The notes below the pieces were generated by a model. The model ran no database searches. It worked only from the letters and a program-made list of their open reading frames with translations, and was not told where the DNA came from. A program made the translations under genes and the position numbers. This document shows positions 34,507 through 45,157 of a DNA stretch of 55,875 bases, in pieces. Origin of the DNA: an uncultured Caulobacterales bacterium. Its GTDB lineage: Bacteria > Pseudomonadota > Alphaproteobacteria > Caulobacterales > Caulobacteraceae. Where the stretch lies: the NCBI GenBank assembly GCA_903874895.1, contig CAIQUG010000108.1:1-55875 (forward strand), written 5' to 3'. The first letter of the stretch is position 1. Every line of letters begins with the position of its first letter.

Positions 34507-35498
34507 CCGGGACCGGCCGCCGCATGCACGCCGCGGGCAATGGCCCGGGCCAGGGTGTCTGCGGCAGCGGCCCCGATGAAGGCGATCCGGCGGGGCCGCT
34601 CCGGTCCATCGGGAAGCTCGGCTCCCTTTGCAACGCACAGGACGATGTCCCCGTCGAAGGGCGTGTGCGCCGGGCGAATGGCCCGGGCCAGCCCGTCCTG
34701 CGCCATCATCGCCACCCGCCGGCATTCGGGTCCGGTCAGGGCCGCGCTGACGGCGATGACACACAGGGTGGTGGCTATGCCTGGCTGCAGATCCGCCGCA
34801 GACAGCCGCCCGTGGAGCGGGAACGGCGGCTCGGGTCCGGTGGTCGGGTCGGGGGTGATGCCGCCGAACTCGCCATCGATCTCGAACGGGTGGGCGTAGA
34901 AGCTGCGGCCGTCCTCGGCATGGACCGAACCCACGGGATTGACCGCCGCCAGGGCACCGACGGTCAGTCCGGGTGCGAGGACCAGGGAGGCAGAGCCCAC
35001 ACCGCCGGGACGCGCCCCCGCCCGGGCCCCGCGACCGGCCCCGACAGATCCCAGGGCAAACGCGCCTGCCGCCGCCTCCCGGGTGGCCTGCTCGCCCAGG
35101 GCACGATAGGGCGGCTCGGTGCCCCAGGCCTTGTCGCCGCCATTGCCAAGATCAAACAGGCACGCCGACGGGACGATGGGCACGGCCGGGGCACCCGGCG
35201 TCACCACCAGCCCCTCCCGCCGGGCCGAAAGGAGGGCCGTCACCCCGTCGGCAGCGGCGAGGCCGAACACAGATCCCCCGGACAGGCAGATGGCATGGGC
35301 CCGGCCGACGAGGTTCTCCAGTCCCAGCACGTCGATCTCCCGGGTGGCCGGACCGCCCCCGCGCACGTCCGCTGCCGCGGTCCAGCCGCCGGGACAGACA
35401 AGGACCGTCACGCCGGACCGGACTGCCTCATCCGTTGCGTGACCGACCTCGAGACCCAGGACGTCGGTGATCAGGTTCAGGGGGCCGGGGCGCAGCAT
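34503..35498 (-). CDS. P1 family (S58) N-terminal nucleophile peptidase, DmpA/NylC-like
   Basis: 331 aa. The start NLITDVLGLEVGHATDE, the GGGPATREIDVLG block, LSGGSVFGLAAADGV and HTPFDGDIVLCVAKG match the P1/DmpA superfamily. These proteins cleave themselves into alpha and beta chains. In NylC-like members cleavage is Asn|Thr; here the aligned site is Ala242-Thr243, so the Thr nucleophile is present but the preceding Asn is replaced. Known relatives release N-terminal D- or beta-amino acids, including beta-alanine, or hydrolyse nylon oligomers. The location beside panC is suggestive but not proof. Confidence 0.82.
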   Translation of the reverse strand: MLRPGPLNLITDVLGLEVGHATDEAVRSGVTVLVCPGGWTAAADVRGGGPATREIDVLGLENLVGRAHAICLSGGSVFGLAAADGVTALLSARREGLVVTPGAPAVPIVPSACLFDLGNGGDKAWGTEPPYRALGEQATREAAAGAFALGSVGAGRGARAGARPGGVGSASLVLAPGLTVGALAAVNPVGSVHAEDGRSFYAHPFEIDGEFGGITPDPTTGPEPPFPLHGRLSAADLQPGIATTLCVIAVSAALTGPECRRVAMMAQDGLARAIRPAHTPFDGDIVLCVAKGAELPDGPERPRRIAFIGAAAADTLARAIARGVHAAAGPG

Positions 35499-35655
35499 CG
35501 GGAAGTCCTCGCGGCACGGCCGGGACGGCGGAGCCGGGGTCAGCCATACCGCTCCCCTCGCATCGGGCGCAACGTCCCCATGGGCCGGCCCTGTTCAAGT
35601 CTCCCGATTGGCGCTTTGATGGACATCGACCCGAAGCTTCTCCGGAGACATCGCC

Positions 35656-36066
35656 ATGAGCGCCACCGCCCCCGAGACCATACAGCGCTGGCACGCCTAT
35701 ATGCAGGCCGACGATCCGGCCCTGCTGGACGCCCTGCTGAGCGAGGACGCGGTGTTCGAGTCCCCGGTGGTGCACACACCCCAGGCGGGGAAGGGCAAGA
35801 CCATGGCCTATCTGCGGGCCGCCGCGGTGGTGCTGGGCAATCCCAGCTTCCGCTACCTGAACGAATGGTATGCCGAGCGCTCCGCCATCCTGGAGTTCGA
35901 CTGCGAAATCGACGGCATCCGGATCAACGGGATCGACATGATCAGCTGGGGCGAGGACGGCCGCATCACCCACTTCAAGGTCATGGTCCGGCCCCTCAAG
36001 GCCATGAACAAGCTCCACGAGATGATGGGCGAGCGTCTGGCGGTCATGGCCGCCGGTGCCGCCTAG
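35656..36066 (+). CDS. NTF2-fold (SnoaL-like) nuclear transport factor 2 family protein
   Basis: 136-aa protein with the small cone-shaped NTF2 fold: an N-terminal helix (TIQRWHAYMQADDPALLDAL), LSEDAVFESPVVHTPQAG, then strands through ILEFDCEIDGIRINGIDMIS and GRITHFKVMVRP. Members include isomerases and ligand-binding proteins; no catalytic set is visible. It lacks a signal peptide, unlike the copy at 16878. GGAG lies nine bases before the ATG. Confidence 0.78.
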   Translation: MSATAPETIQRWHAYMQADDPALLDALLSEDAVFESPVVHTPQAGKGKTMAYLRAAAVVLGNPSFRYLNEWYAERSAILEFDCEIDGIRINGIDMISWGEDGRITHFKVMVRPLKAMNKLHEMMGERLAVMAAGAA

Positions 36067-36090
36067 GCTGAAGTTGCCAAGCCGAAGTCG

Positions 36091-36999
36091 CTAGGCCAGG
36101 GCCGCCAGCCGGATCCCCCGCGCCTCGGCGCAGGCGAGGACCGCGTTGCGCAGCAGGCAGGCTATGGTCATGGGCCCGATCCCGCCGGGTACCGGCGTGA
36201 TCTGCGCGGCGACGGCGGAGACCGCGGCAAAGTCCACGTCCCCCACCAGGCGGGTCTTGCCCGCCGCGGCCTTGTCCGGATCCCTGGACGACACGCGGTT
36301 CATGCCCACGTCCAGCACGGTGGCGCCGGGCTTGACCCAGTCCGCCTTGACCATTTCCGCCTGCCCCACCGCCACCACCAGGATGTCTGCCACCCGGCAG
36401 ACCGCGGGCAGGTCCCGGGTCCGGGAATGGGCAATGGTCACGGTGCAGTTGGCCGCGAGCAGCAGCTGGGCCATGGGCTTGCCCATCAGGTTGGACCGCC
36501 CGACCATCACCGCGTGCATCCCCGAAAGGTCCCCCAGCCGGTCCTTCAGCAGCATCATGCAGCCCACGGGCGTGCACGGAACGAGGCCGGGCAGGCCCGC
36601 CGACAGGCGTCCGGCGCTGAGGGGATGAAGGCCGTCCACGTCCTTGGCCGGATCGATGGCGGCAATGACCGCATCGGCGTCCAGCCCCTTGGGCAGGGGC
36701 ATCTGCACGAGTATGCCGTGGATCGAAGCGTCCGCATTCAGCTGCCGGACCAGATCCAGCAGATCAGCCTGGGACGTGTGGGCGGGCAGGCGGTGGGTCA
36801 CCGAATGCATTCCCGCGGCATTGGCCTGCTCGCCCTTGTTGCGCACATAGACGGCACTGGCCGGATCATCCCCCACCAGCACCACTGCCAGACCCGGCGT
36901 GATGCCGTAGTCGTCCTTCAGTTCGGTCACGGCCCGGACCACCCCGGCGCGCACGCCCTCGGCAAAGGCCTTGCCATCGATCACGGCGGCTGGGGTCAT
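36091..36999 (-). CDS. folD: Bifunctional methylene-THF dehydrogenase / methenyl-THF cyclohydrolase
   Basis: 302-aa Fol[16 protein letters not shown] has the catalytic Lys region, [20 protein letters not shown] follows, [20 protein letters not shown] is the NADP-binding part, and [20 protein letters not shown] ends the protein. It interconverts 5,10-methylene-, methenyl- and 10-formyl-THF, feeding purine synthesis (the purC operon nearby) and PanB. It is divergent from the M20 gene with a 77-base gap. Confidence 0.96.
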   Translation of the reverse strand: MTPAAVIDGKAFAEGVRAGVVRAVTELKDDYGITPGLAVVLVGDDPASAVYVRNKGEQANAAGMHSVTHRLPAHTSQADLLDLVRQLNADASIHGILVQMPLPKGLDADAVIAAIDPAKDVDGLHPLSAGRLSAGLPGLVPCTPVGCMMLLKDRLGDLSGMHAVMVGRSNLMGKPMAQLLLAANCTVTIAHSRTRDLPAVCRVADILVVAVGQAEMVKADWVKPGATVLDVGMNRVSSRDPDKAAAGKTRLVGDVDFAAVSAVAAQITPVPGGIGPMTIACLLRNAVLACAEARGIRLAALA

Positions 37000-37061
37000 G
37001 GGGGGCTCCTCGAAGGCTGGCCGTCCCGCGCGGCGCGGGCGCGACGAACGCGATGATGTCG

Positions 37062-37069
37062 GCTATATT
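37062..37069 (+). promoter_or_regulatory. -10 element placing transcription start at the M20 ATG
   Basis: GCTATATT differs by one base from GCTANAWC and ends seven bases before the ATG at 37077. Transcription would begin at or next to the A of that ATG, implying a leaderless mRNA. A -35 match is not obvious. Confidence 0.4.
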
Positions 37070-37076
37070 CGCCCTC

Positions 37077-38342
37077 ATGCAGATCACACAAGCAGATCAT
37101 GGCGTTCTGGACGCCGTCGACGCCGCAGCGGATGACCTTGTCCATCGGGCCATCGCCTGGTGCGCCATCAATTCGGGCAGCCGCCACTTCGCGGGACTGG
37201 ACGCCCAGCGCGCGAGGCTGGAGGCCCCGATGGCCGCCCTGCCCGGCCTGTTGGAGCGGGTGCCCCTGTCCCCGTCCACGGAGATCAGCGCCGACGGGCG
37301 GGAGCGGGAGCAGGCCCATCCGGACGCCCTGCGCCTGTCCGTCCGGCCGGATGCCCCCGTGCAGGTGGCCCTGACCGGTCACTACGACACCGTCTATCCG
37401 GCAGAGACGACCTTCCGCGAGGTGGTCACCCGGGCGGACGGGGCCCTGCACGGACCCGGAATCGCCGACATGAAGGGCGGGATCAGCGTGCTGCTGGGGG
37501 CGCTGACCGCCTTCGAGGCGCACCCCCTGGCCCCCCGCGTCGGCTATACGGTGCTCCTGTCGCCGGACGAGGAGATCGGGTCGGTGGCCTCCGCTCCGCT
37601 GCTGGCGGCCCTGGGCCCGAGGGCCATGCTGGGCCTGACCTACGAGCCCGCCATGGGCGCCGGGGCCCTGGCGGCGGCGCGGAAGGGATCAGGCAATTTT
37701 CACGTGGTGATCCGGGGCCGGGCGGCCCATGCAGGGCGGGACTTTGCCGCCGGTCGCAACGCCGTCGCGGCTGCGGCCCGTCTGGCGGCACGGCTTGACG
37801 CCCTGAACGGACGCCGGGACGGGGTGACCCTCAATCTGGCCCGGATCGACGGTGGCGCGCCCCTCAACATGGTGCCGGACCTGGCCGTGGCGCGCTTCAA
37901 TGTCCGCATGCCCGACGAGGCGGCACGGGCCTGGATCGCCGACGAGATCGCCCGGGCCGTGGCGGAGACCGAGGCCGACGGCATCACCGCCCACCTTCAC
38001 GGGGGCTTCACCCGACCGCCCAAGCCGTTCACGCCGGTGCAGCAGACCCTGTTCCACAAGGCCCGCGAGGTCGGGGCCCTCATCGGCCAGTCCCTGACCT
38101 GGACCCCGTCCGGCGGCGTGTGCGAGGGCAACAACCTGTTTGCCGCAGGCGTTCCGAACATCGACACCCTGGGGGTGCGCGGCGGGGACATCCATTCCGA
38201 GGCGGAGCACGCCTTCCCCGACAGCTTTGCCGAACGGGCCCGCCTGTCGGCCCTGATGCTGGTCAAGATCGCGGAAGGCGAGATCGACGCCCCCGCCCTG
38301 AAGCGGGCCATGTCGGAAGGACACGTCCATGCTGCGGTCTAG
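37077..38342 (+). CDS. M20 family metallopeptidase (carboxypeptidase G2-like hydrolase)
   Basis: 421 aa. The two-zinc site is complete: His102 and Asp104 in LTGHYDTVYP, bridging Asp131 in GPGIADMKGG, catalytic Glu165 in SPDEEIGS, Glu190 in TYEPAM, and His373 in GDIHSEAEH. A dimerisation domain carries GRAAHAGRDFAAGRNAV. It belongs with glutamate carboxypeptidase-type hydrolases; the exact substrate is unknown. The ATG at 37077 is preferred because a -10 element ends just before it; ATGs at 37053 and 37056 lie in frame but have no Shine-Dalgarno. Its 3' end overlaps the next gene by 14 bases. Confidence 0.87.
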   Translation: MQITQADHGVLDAVDAAADDLVHRAIAWCAINSGSRHFAGLDAQRARLEAPMAALPGLLERVPLSPSTEISADGREREQAHPDALRLSVRPDAPVQVALTGHYDTVYPAETTFREVVTRADGALHGPGIADMKGGISVLLGALTAFEAHPLAPRVGYTVLLSPDEEIGSVASAPLLAALGPRAMLGLTYEPAMGAGALAAARKGSGNFHVVIRGRAAHAGRDFAAGRNAVAAAARLAARLDALNGRRDGVTLNLARIDGGAPLNMVPDLAVARFNVRMPDEAARAWIADEIARAVAETEADGITAHLHGGFTRPPKPFTPVQQTLFHKAREVGALIGQSLTWTPSGGVCEGNNLFAAGVPNIDTLGVRGGDIHSEAEHAFPDSFAERARLSALMLVKIAEGEIDAPALKRAMSEGHVHAAV

Positions 38343-38871
38343 TCTGGCCCTGGTTCTCGCTGCCACCCTGGCAGGCCCCGCACCCCGCCCGGTCTCGGCC
38401 CGTCCGGAGACGGCGCACCAGCTGACCGGCCGAGCGGAACCGGTGCGGTCGACACCGGCCCTGGAAGGCGCGCGGCATTTCGTCCGGAGCCTCTATGCCG
38501 GTTACGAACACGCCGAGCCCGACTACCTGGGCAAGGGCGCGGACAAGGTCTTCTCCCCGCGCCTGCTGGGCCTGATCCGGGCCGACCAGAAGGCCACGCC
38601 GGACGGAGACGTGGGGGCGCTGGACGGCGACCCGATCTGCGACTGCCAGGACCAGCAGCTCACCGACCTGTCCGTGGACGTGACACCCCTGTCGCCGGGC
38701 CACGTGCGGGCCCGCGTGCGCTTCCGCAACCTCGGCCAGCCCCACGACATGACCCTCGACCTGGCCATGGGACGGCGGGGCTGGCGGGTGGATGACGTCC
38801 ACACCCGGGACACGCCGAGCCTGATCAGCTATCTGCAGGACAGCCTGAAGCGGCCCGCAACGCATCCCTGA
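38329..38871 (+). CDS. Exported DUF3828-like protein
   Basis: 180 aa with a signal peptide (about 1-24). The mature part contains VRSLYAGYEHAEPDYLGKGA, ALDGDPICDCQDQQLTDLSV (a conserved Asp/Cys block) and GRRGWRVDDVHTRDTPSL, as in DUF3828 proteins of unknown function. It begins inside the M20 gene, so the two are co-transcribed. It is probably periplasmic. Confidence 0.7.
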   Translation: MLRSSLALVLAATLAGPAPRPVSARPETAHQLTGRAEPVRSTPALEGARHFVRSLYAGYEHAEPDYLGKGADKVFSPRLLGLIRADQKATPDGDVGALDGDPICDCQDQQLTDLSVDVTPLSPGHVRARVRFRNLGQPHDMTLDLAMGRRGWRVDDVHTRDTPSLISYLQDSLKRPATHP

Positions 38872-38880
38872 GGACGTGCC

Positions 38881-39852
38881 TCAGGCGGGCTCAGGCGCCA
38901 CCACCCGTCGCAGGGCCTTCCAGCGCATGGCCAGCTCCGCCAGGCCAAGGCCGGAGACCGTCACGGTCAGCTGGATCAGCAGTTCGCTGAGGGTCATCCG
39001 CCCACTGAGGTCGTCCACCCGGAAAGGCGTGGAGAACCACACCAGCATCAGGTTGTTGGCGGCGTGCACGCCGATCCCGAACTCCAGCCCCCCCGTGCGC
39101 AGGGCGATCAGGCTGAGGCAGACCCCGGACACGAACAGGGCCAGGTTGCGGCGGGGATCGGGGTCCAGGTGCAGCAGCGAGAAGGCCAGGGCGTTGACGC
39201 AGACGATCACGGCCAGGTTGCGGGTGAAGACCGCCGTCTGCTGCATCATCCAACCCCGGGTGATCACCTCTTCCGCCGAGGCCGCAACGGTCACAGCCAG
39301 CAGGGTCAGGACAAAATAGACCACCCGAACCGCCGGGCTCTCATCGGTGCGAAGCAGGGGTGCGCTCCTGGGAAAGCCGTGCATCGCCCCGTCCGCCAGC
39401 ATGGCAAGGCCGGTCACGGCGCTGAACAGCACCAGGCCTGCCGCCAGCATCTTCCAGCGGAAATGCTCCGACGCGCTGAACCACGACCGGGCCGGGCGGT
39501 GCATCAGATAGAAGCCGGCCAGGGGGACAGACACGGCAAACCCCGCCGGTCCCGCCGCCAGCAGCAGGATGCGCCGCGCCTCGCCGATCAGGCCGATGTC
39601 CGGCCCCACCTGCGCCACCGGCACCCGGCCGAGCGGCGCCGCCCGCAGGCCCCGGACGACAGCGGGAAACTGCTGCGACAGCTCATCGGAAAAGCTCATC
39701 ACCGTGAAGAAGATCAGGGCCCCGATGACCAGCCCGCCCCCCAGCCAGAGGGCGGCGAAGGCCAGCACGCGCCACGGTTCGCGATCCCGCGATCCGGACT
39801 GGGCCAGGAAGGCGGGCGCGGTTGACAGGTTCGTCCAGAGGTCGGTTTGCAT
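38881..39852 (-). CDS. CPBP family intramembrane metalloprotease
   Basis: 323 aa, polytopic. The CPBP motifs are EEVITRG (Glu194-Glu195, Arg199), AFSLLHLD (His228) and FGIGVHAANN (His263). It differs from the copy at 327-1235 in its long N-terminal region of about 190 residues. ATG 39852 is used; an ATG at 39879 and a longer frame to 39930 overlap the upstream promoter area. No good Shine-Dalgarno is visible. Substrate unknown. Confidence 0.83.
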   Translation of the reverse strand: MQTDLWTNLSTAPAFLAQSGSRDREPWRVLAFAALWLGGGLVIGALIFFTVMSFSDELSQQFPAVVRGLRAAPLGRVPVAQVGPDIGLIGEARRILLLAAGPAGFAVSVPLAGFYLMHRPARSWFSASEHFRWKMLAAGLVLFSAVTGLAMLADGAMHGFPRSAPLLRTDESPAVRVVYFVLTLLAVTVAASAEEVITRGWMMQQTAVFTRNLAVIVCVNALAFSLLHLDPDPRRNLALFVSGVCLSLIALRTGGLEFGIGVHAANNLMLVWFSTPFRVDDLSGRMTLSELLIQLTVTVSGLGLAELAMRWKALRRVVAPEPA

Positions 39853-39929
39853 GGTGGGGCTGCGTCTCTGCCGCAGCATAGTGTAGTGGACGGCCGGACC
39901 AACAGTGAAATAGCGGATTGTGAGCGGCA

Positions 39930-40496
39930 ATGCGGATTGTCAGTGGAAAGTTTCGCGGCAAGGCCATCGCGGCGCCGGACGGCCGCGACACCCGGCCGAC
40001 CTCGGACCGGGCGCGGCAGGCGGTCTTCAACATCCTCGAACATGCCGCCTTCGCGCCGACACTCGCCGGGTCACGGGTCATCGACCTGTTTGCGGGCTCC
40101 GGTGCCCTGGGGCTCGAGGCCCTGTCCCGGGGCGCGGACTTCTGCCTGTTCGTGGAAACCGATGATCAGGCGAGGGGGGCCATCCGCGAGAACATGGACG
40201 CCATGGGTCTGTTCGGCGTGTCCCGCATCCACCGCCGGGACGCCACCGATCTCGGCCAGCGCCCGGCCAGCGCCGGACCGGCCTTCGATCTGGCCTTTCT
40301 CGACCCGCCCTATGGCAAGGGCCTGGCGGAGCGGTGCCTCACCTCCCTCGTCGAGGGCGGGTGGCTGACAGAGGACGTCCTGGCCGTGGTCGAGCGTGGT
40401 GCGGATGAGCCGCCGCTGGTGGTTCCGGGTTTCGACGTGCTGGACGAGCGGGTCTACGGGGCCGCACGGGTCTGGTTCCTGCGGCGCGCGGGGTGA
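39930..40496 (+). CDS. rsmD: 16S rRNA (guanine966-N2)-methyltransferase
   Basis: 188-aa class I SAM methyltransferase. MRIVSGKFRGKAIAAPDGRD, TRPTSDRARQAVFNILEH, FAGSGALGLEALSRGA (SAM motif I) and LDPPYGKG (the catalytic DPPY) are all present. It methylates G966 in assembled 30S subunits. Confidence 0.96.
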   Translation: MRIVSGKFRGKAIAAPDGRDTRPTSDRARQAVFNILEHAAFAPTLAGSRVIDLFAGSGALGLEALSRGADFCLFVETDDQARGAIRENMDAMGLFGVSRIHRRDATDLGQRPASAGPAFDLAFLDPPYGKGLAERCLTSLVEGGWLTEDVLAVVERGADEPPLVVPGFDVLDERVYGAARVWFLRRAG

Positions 40497-40526
40497 TCCG
40501 GATCGCTCAGCGGCGGCGCGGTGCCC

Positions 40527-42452
<1,926 letters not shown>

Positions 42453-42457
42453 GCCGG

Positions 42458-43156
42458 ATGGTCCGACAGCCCCAGCGCTGGGGTGGCCCGGCCCGCCGCG
42501 CACCGGTCTGCGGCCGGCCCGGCGGCCTGCGTCTCGGCCTGACCCTTGCGCCCGGCATGCGGGTCGGCCTGTTCGGCGGATCCTTCAACCCCGCCCATGA
42601 GGGCCACGCCCATGTGGCTGCGACCGCGATCGAGCGCCTGCGGCTGGACCGGCTGATCTGGCTCGTCTCACCGCAGAACCCGCTGAAAGCCGCGCACCAG
42701 ACCGCGCCCCTGGCCGAGCGGATGGCGGGGGTCGCCGCCTTCACCGGCCGTCGCGAGATCGTCAGCGACCTCGAGACCCGACTGGGGGTGACCTACACCA
42801 TCGACACGGTGCGGGTGCTGAAGGCGCGCTTTCCCGGCGTGCAGTTCATCTGGATCATGGGGTCGGACAACCTGGCAGGCTTTCACCGCTGGCGGGGCTG
42901 GACGGACCTGCTGCGGGCCGTGCCCGTGGCCGTGATTTCCCGTCCCGGCGCGCTGCTGCAGAGCCGGCTGGGACCCGCCGCCCGGCGCTTTCCCCATGCC
43001 CGGCTGCCCAGCCGCCAGGGCCCGGTTCTGGCCCGCGCGGCGGCACCGGCCTGGATGTTCCTGCGGGGTCCGCTGCACAAGGCGTCGTCAACGGCGATCC
43101 GGGCGCAGAAAGGGATGCAGCCGGACGCTTCCATGGGCCCGCGCATCGGTCTATAG
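42458..43156 (+). CDS. nadD: Nicotinate-nucleotide adenylyltransferase
   Basis: 232-aa NadD, which makes deamido-NAD from NaMN and ATP. GLFGGSFNPAHEGH (37-50) is the nucleotide-binding motif, WLVSPQNPLK follows, and the ISSTAIR-type ending appears as ASSTAIRAQ. The N-terminal 33 residues are Arg/Gly-rich; a start at the Met just before RVGLFGG (42557) is also possible. In many proteobacteria nadD is followed by rsfS-rlmH; here those genes are 22 kb away. Confidence 0.9.
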   Translation: MVRQPQRWGGPARRAPVCGRPGGLRLGLTLAPGMRVGLFGGSFNPAHEGHAHVAATAIERLRLDRLIWLVSPQNPLKAAHQTAPLAERMAGVAAFTGRREIVSDLETRLGVTYTIDTVRVLKARFPGVQFIWIMGSDNLAGFHRWRGWTDLLRAVPVAVISRPGALLQSRLGPAARRFPHARLPSRQGPVLARAAAPAWMFLRGPLHKASSTAIRAQKGMQPDASMGPRIGL

Positions 43157-43222
43157 ACCCGCCAAACGTCCTCGGCGGGTGCCTCGCAAAGGTGCCGCTG
43201 CAAGCAAAAAAGGCCCCCCTTC

Positions 43223-44434
43223 ATGTCCAAGATCAAAGTCGCCAATCCGGTCGTCGATCTCGACGGCGACGAGATGACCCGGATCATCTGGAAGCTGATC
43301 AAGGACAAGCTGATCTTCCCGTATCTCGACCTGACGCTGGACTATTACGACCTGGGCATCGAGCATCGGGACGCCACCGGCGACAAGGTGACCATCGACT
43401 CCGCCCACGCCATCCAGAAGTACGGCGTCGGCGTGAAGTGCGCGACCATCACCCCGGACGAGGCCCGGGTGAAGGAATTCAACCTCACCAAGATGTGGAA
43501 GTCGCCCAACGGCACCATCCGCAACATCCTGGGGGGCGTGATCTTCCGTGAACCGATCATCTGCAAGAACGTGCCCCGCCTGGTGCCCGGCTGGACCCAG
43601 CCGATCATCGTCGGCCGCCATGCCTTCGGCGACCAGTACAAGGCCACCGACTTCGTGGTGCCGGGCAAGGGCAAGCTGACCATCAAGTTCGTCGGCGAGG
43701 ACGGTCAGGTGATCGAGCACGAGGTGTTCGACTATCCGGGCGGCGGCGTGGCCATGGCCATGTACAATCTGGACGACTCCATCCGCGAGTTCGCCCATGC
43801 GTCCATGGCCTACGGCCTGGACCGGAAGTACCCGGTCTATCTCTCCACCAAGAACACCATCCTCAAGGCCTATGACGGCCGCTTCAAGGACATCTTCCAG
43901 GAAGTGTTCGAGGCGGAATATGCCGACAAGTTCAAGGAAGCCGGCATCACCTACGAGCACCGCCTGATCGATGACATGGTGGCCTCGGCCCTGAAATGGT
44001 CCGGCGGTTTCGTCTGGGCCTGCAAGAACTACGACGGCGACGTGCAGTCCGACACGGTGGCCCAGGGATACGGCTCGCTGGGCCTGATGACCTCGGTGCT
44101 GCTGACGCCCGACGGCAAGGTGATGGAGGCCGAGGCCGCCCACGGCACGGTGACCCGCCACTATCGCCAGCACCAGCGGGGCGAGCAGACCTCCACCAAC
44201 TCCGTGGCCTCGATCTTCGCCTGGTCCCGGGGCCTGTTGCACCGGGCCAAGCTGGACGACAATGCCGAGTTGAAGCGCTTCGCCGAACTGCTGGAAAAGA
44301 TCACGGTGGACACGGTGGAAGCCGGCTTCATGACCAAGGACCTGGCCCTTCTGGTGGGCGACCAGCAGAGCTGGCTGACCACCGAAGGCTTCCTCGACAA
44401 GGTGTCGGAGAACCTCGACAAGGCCATGGGCTGA
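43223..44434 (+). CDS. icd: NADP+-dependent isocitrate dehydrogenase
   Basis: 403-aa homodimeric type II IDH, like the mitochondrial enzyme. [32 protein letters not shown] (isocitrate-binding), VARHAFG-like [10 protein letters not shown], and [15 protein letters not shown] with [16 protein letters not shown] (NADP-binding) are all present. It produces 2-oxoglutarate and NADPH in the TCA cycle. It is monocistronic. Confidence 0.98.
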   Translation: MSKIKVANPVVDLDGDEMTRIIWKLIKDKLIFPYLDLTLDYYDLGIEHRDATGDKVTIDSAHAIQKYGVGVKCATITPDEARVKEFNLTKMWKSPNGTIRNILGGVIFREPIICKNVPRLVPGWTQPIIVGRHAFGDQYKATDFVVPGKGKLTIKFVGEDGQVIEHEVFDYPGGGVAMAMYNLDDSIREFAHASMAYGLDRKYPVYLSTKNTILKAYDGRFKDIFQEVFEAEYADKFKEAGITYEHRLIDDMVASALKWSGGFVWACKNYDGDVQSDTVAQGYGSLGLMTSVLLTPDGKVMEAEAAHGTVTRHYRQHQRGEQTSTNSVASIFAWSRGLLHRAKLDDNAELKRFAELLEKITVDTVEAGFMTKDLALLVGDQQSWLTTEGFLDKVSENLDKAMG

Positions 44435-44505
44435 GCCCTTTGATCCCGCTCCGGCGGCGGCGTCATGCGATCATCGCGTGACACCGCCGTTGCGAACGGG
44501 CATGG

Positions 44506-44521
44506 TTAACAGGAGGTTAAC
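44506..44521. promoter_or_regulatory. Perfect CtrA box (TTAA-N7-TTAAC)
   Basis: TTAA (44506-44509), seven bases, then TTAAC (44517-44521) matches the consensus binding site of the cell-cycle regulator CtrA exactly. It lies 18 bases before the DUF2939 start and contains that gene's AGGAGG. If it overlapped a -35 the transcription start would fall inside the gene, so repression fits the geometry better. Confidence 0.6.
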
Positions 44522-44539
44522 CAGGGGTGGAACCGCATC

Positions 44540-45148
44540 ATGCGTCGAATCTTGATCGGGGTGGCCGCCGGCCTGCTCGTGGCCATCGGCGTCTATCTGG
44601 CCGGCCCCTACTATACCCTCTGGCGCCTGGTGCAGGCCGCCCGCGCCCATGACATCAAGGTCGTCAGCGAGATCGTCGACTTTCCCTCGGTCCGCGCCAG
44701 CCTCAAGCCGCAGCTGAGCGCGGCCCTGCAGGCCCAGCTGGAAAAGCAGAAGCCCAAGCCCCAGAACCTGCTGGAACAGATCGGCGCGGCCATCGCTCCG
44801 GTCTTCGTGGGCAATGCGGTGGACACGGTCATCACCCCCGAGGGCGTGGCGGTAATGCTGCGGACCGGGCATGCGCCCAATCCGACCAGCCCCTTTGCCA
44901 AGACCCCGGCCCCGGCCTTCGACGACAGTGGCGTGGGCGATCCCAAGCTGGTGGACATGGGCTATAACGGCGTGCTGTTCGACTGGCCGCACAAGCGGGT
45001 GTTCGACTTCGACCTGGACCAGTTCCACGCCAGCGTCATCAGCCGCAGCCATCCCGAGGCCCGGGTGAACGTGATCCTGCTCCGCCGCGGCATCCTGGAA
45101 TGGAAGGTCGAGGCCATGGACATTCCCGCCCTCAGCTCGCCCGCCTGA
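44540..45148 (+). CDS. DUF2939 domain-containing membrane-anchored protein
   Basis: 202 aa. One N-terminal membrane anchor (about 4-24, ILIGVAAGLLVAIGVYLAGP) is followed by the DUF2939 pattern: YTLWRLVQAARAHDIKVVSE, VDFPSVRASLKPQLSAAL, and a C-terminal beta-rich part with FDFDLDQFHASVI. Function unknown. A perfect CtrA box and AGGAGG precede it, although AGGAGG is 23 bases from the ATG and GGTGGAAC is closer. A link to the cell cycle is therefore possible. Confidence 0.78.
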   Translation: MRRILIGVAAGLLVAIGVYLAGPYYTLWRLVQAARAHDIKVVSEIVDFPSVRASLKPQLSAALQAQLEKQKPKPQNLLEQIGAAIAPVFVGNAVDTVITPEGVAVMLRTGHAPNPTSPFAKTPAPAFDDSGVGDPKLVDMGYNGVLFDWPHKRVFDFDLDQFHASVISRSHPEARVNVILLRRGILEWKVEAMDIPALSSPA

Positions 45149-45157
45149 GGCGCGGCC

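Noticed and set aside
39908-39945. lac-operator-like AGCGGATTGTGAGCGG before rsmD
   Set aside because: The likeness to the lac operator is partial and lacks dyad symmetry. A related GCGGATTGTCAG is simply part of the rsmD coding start.
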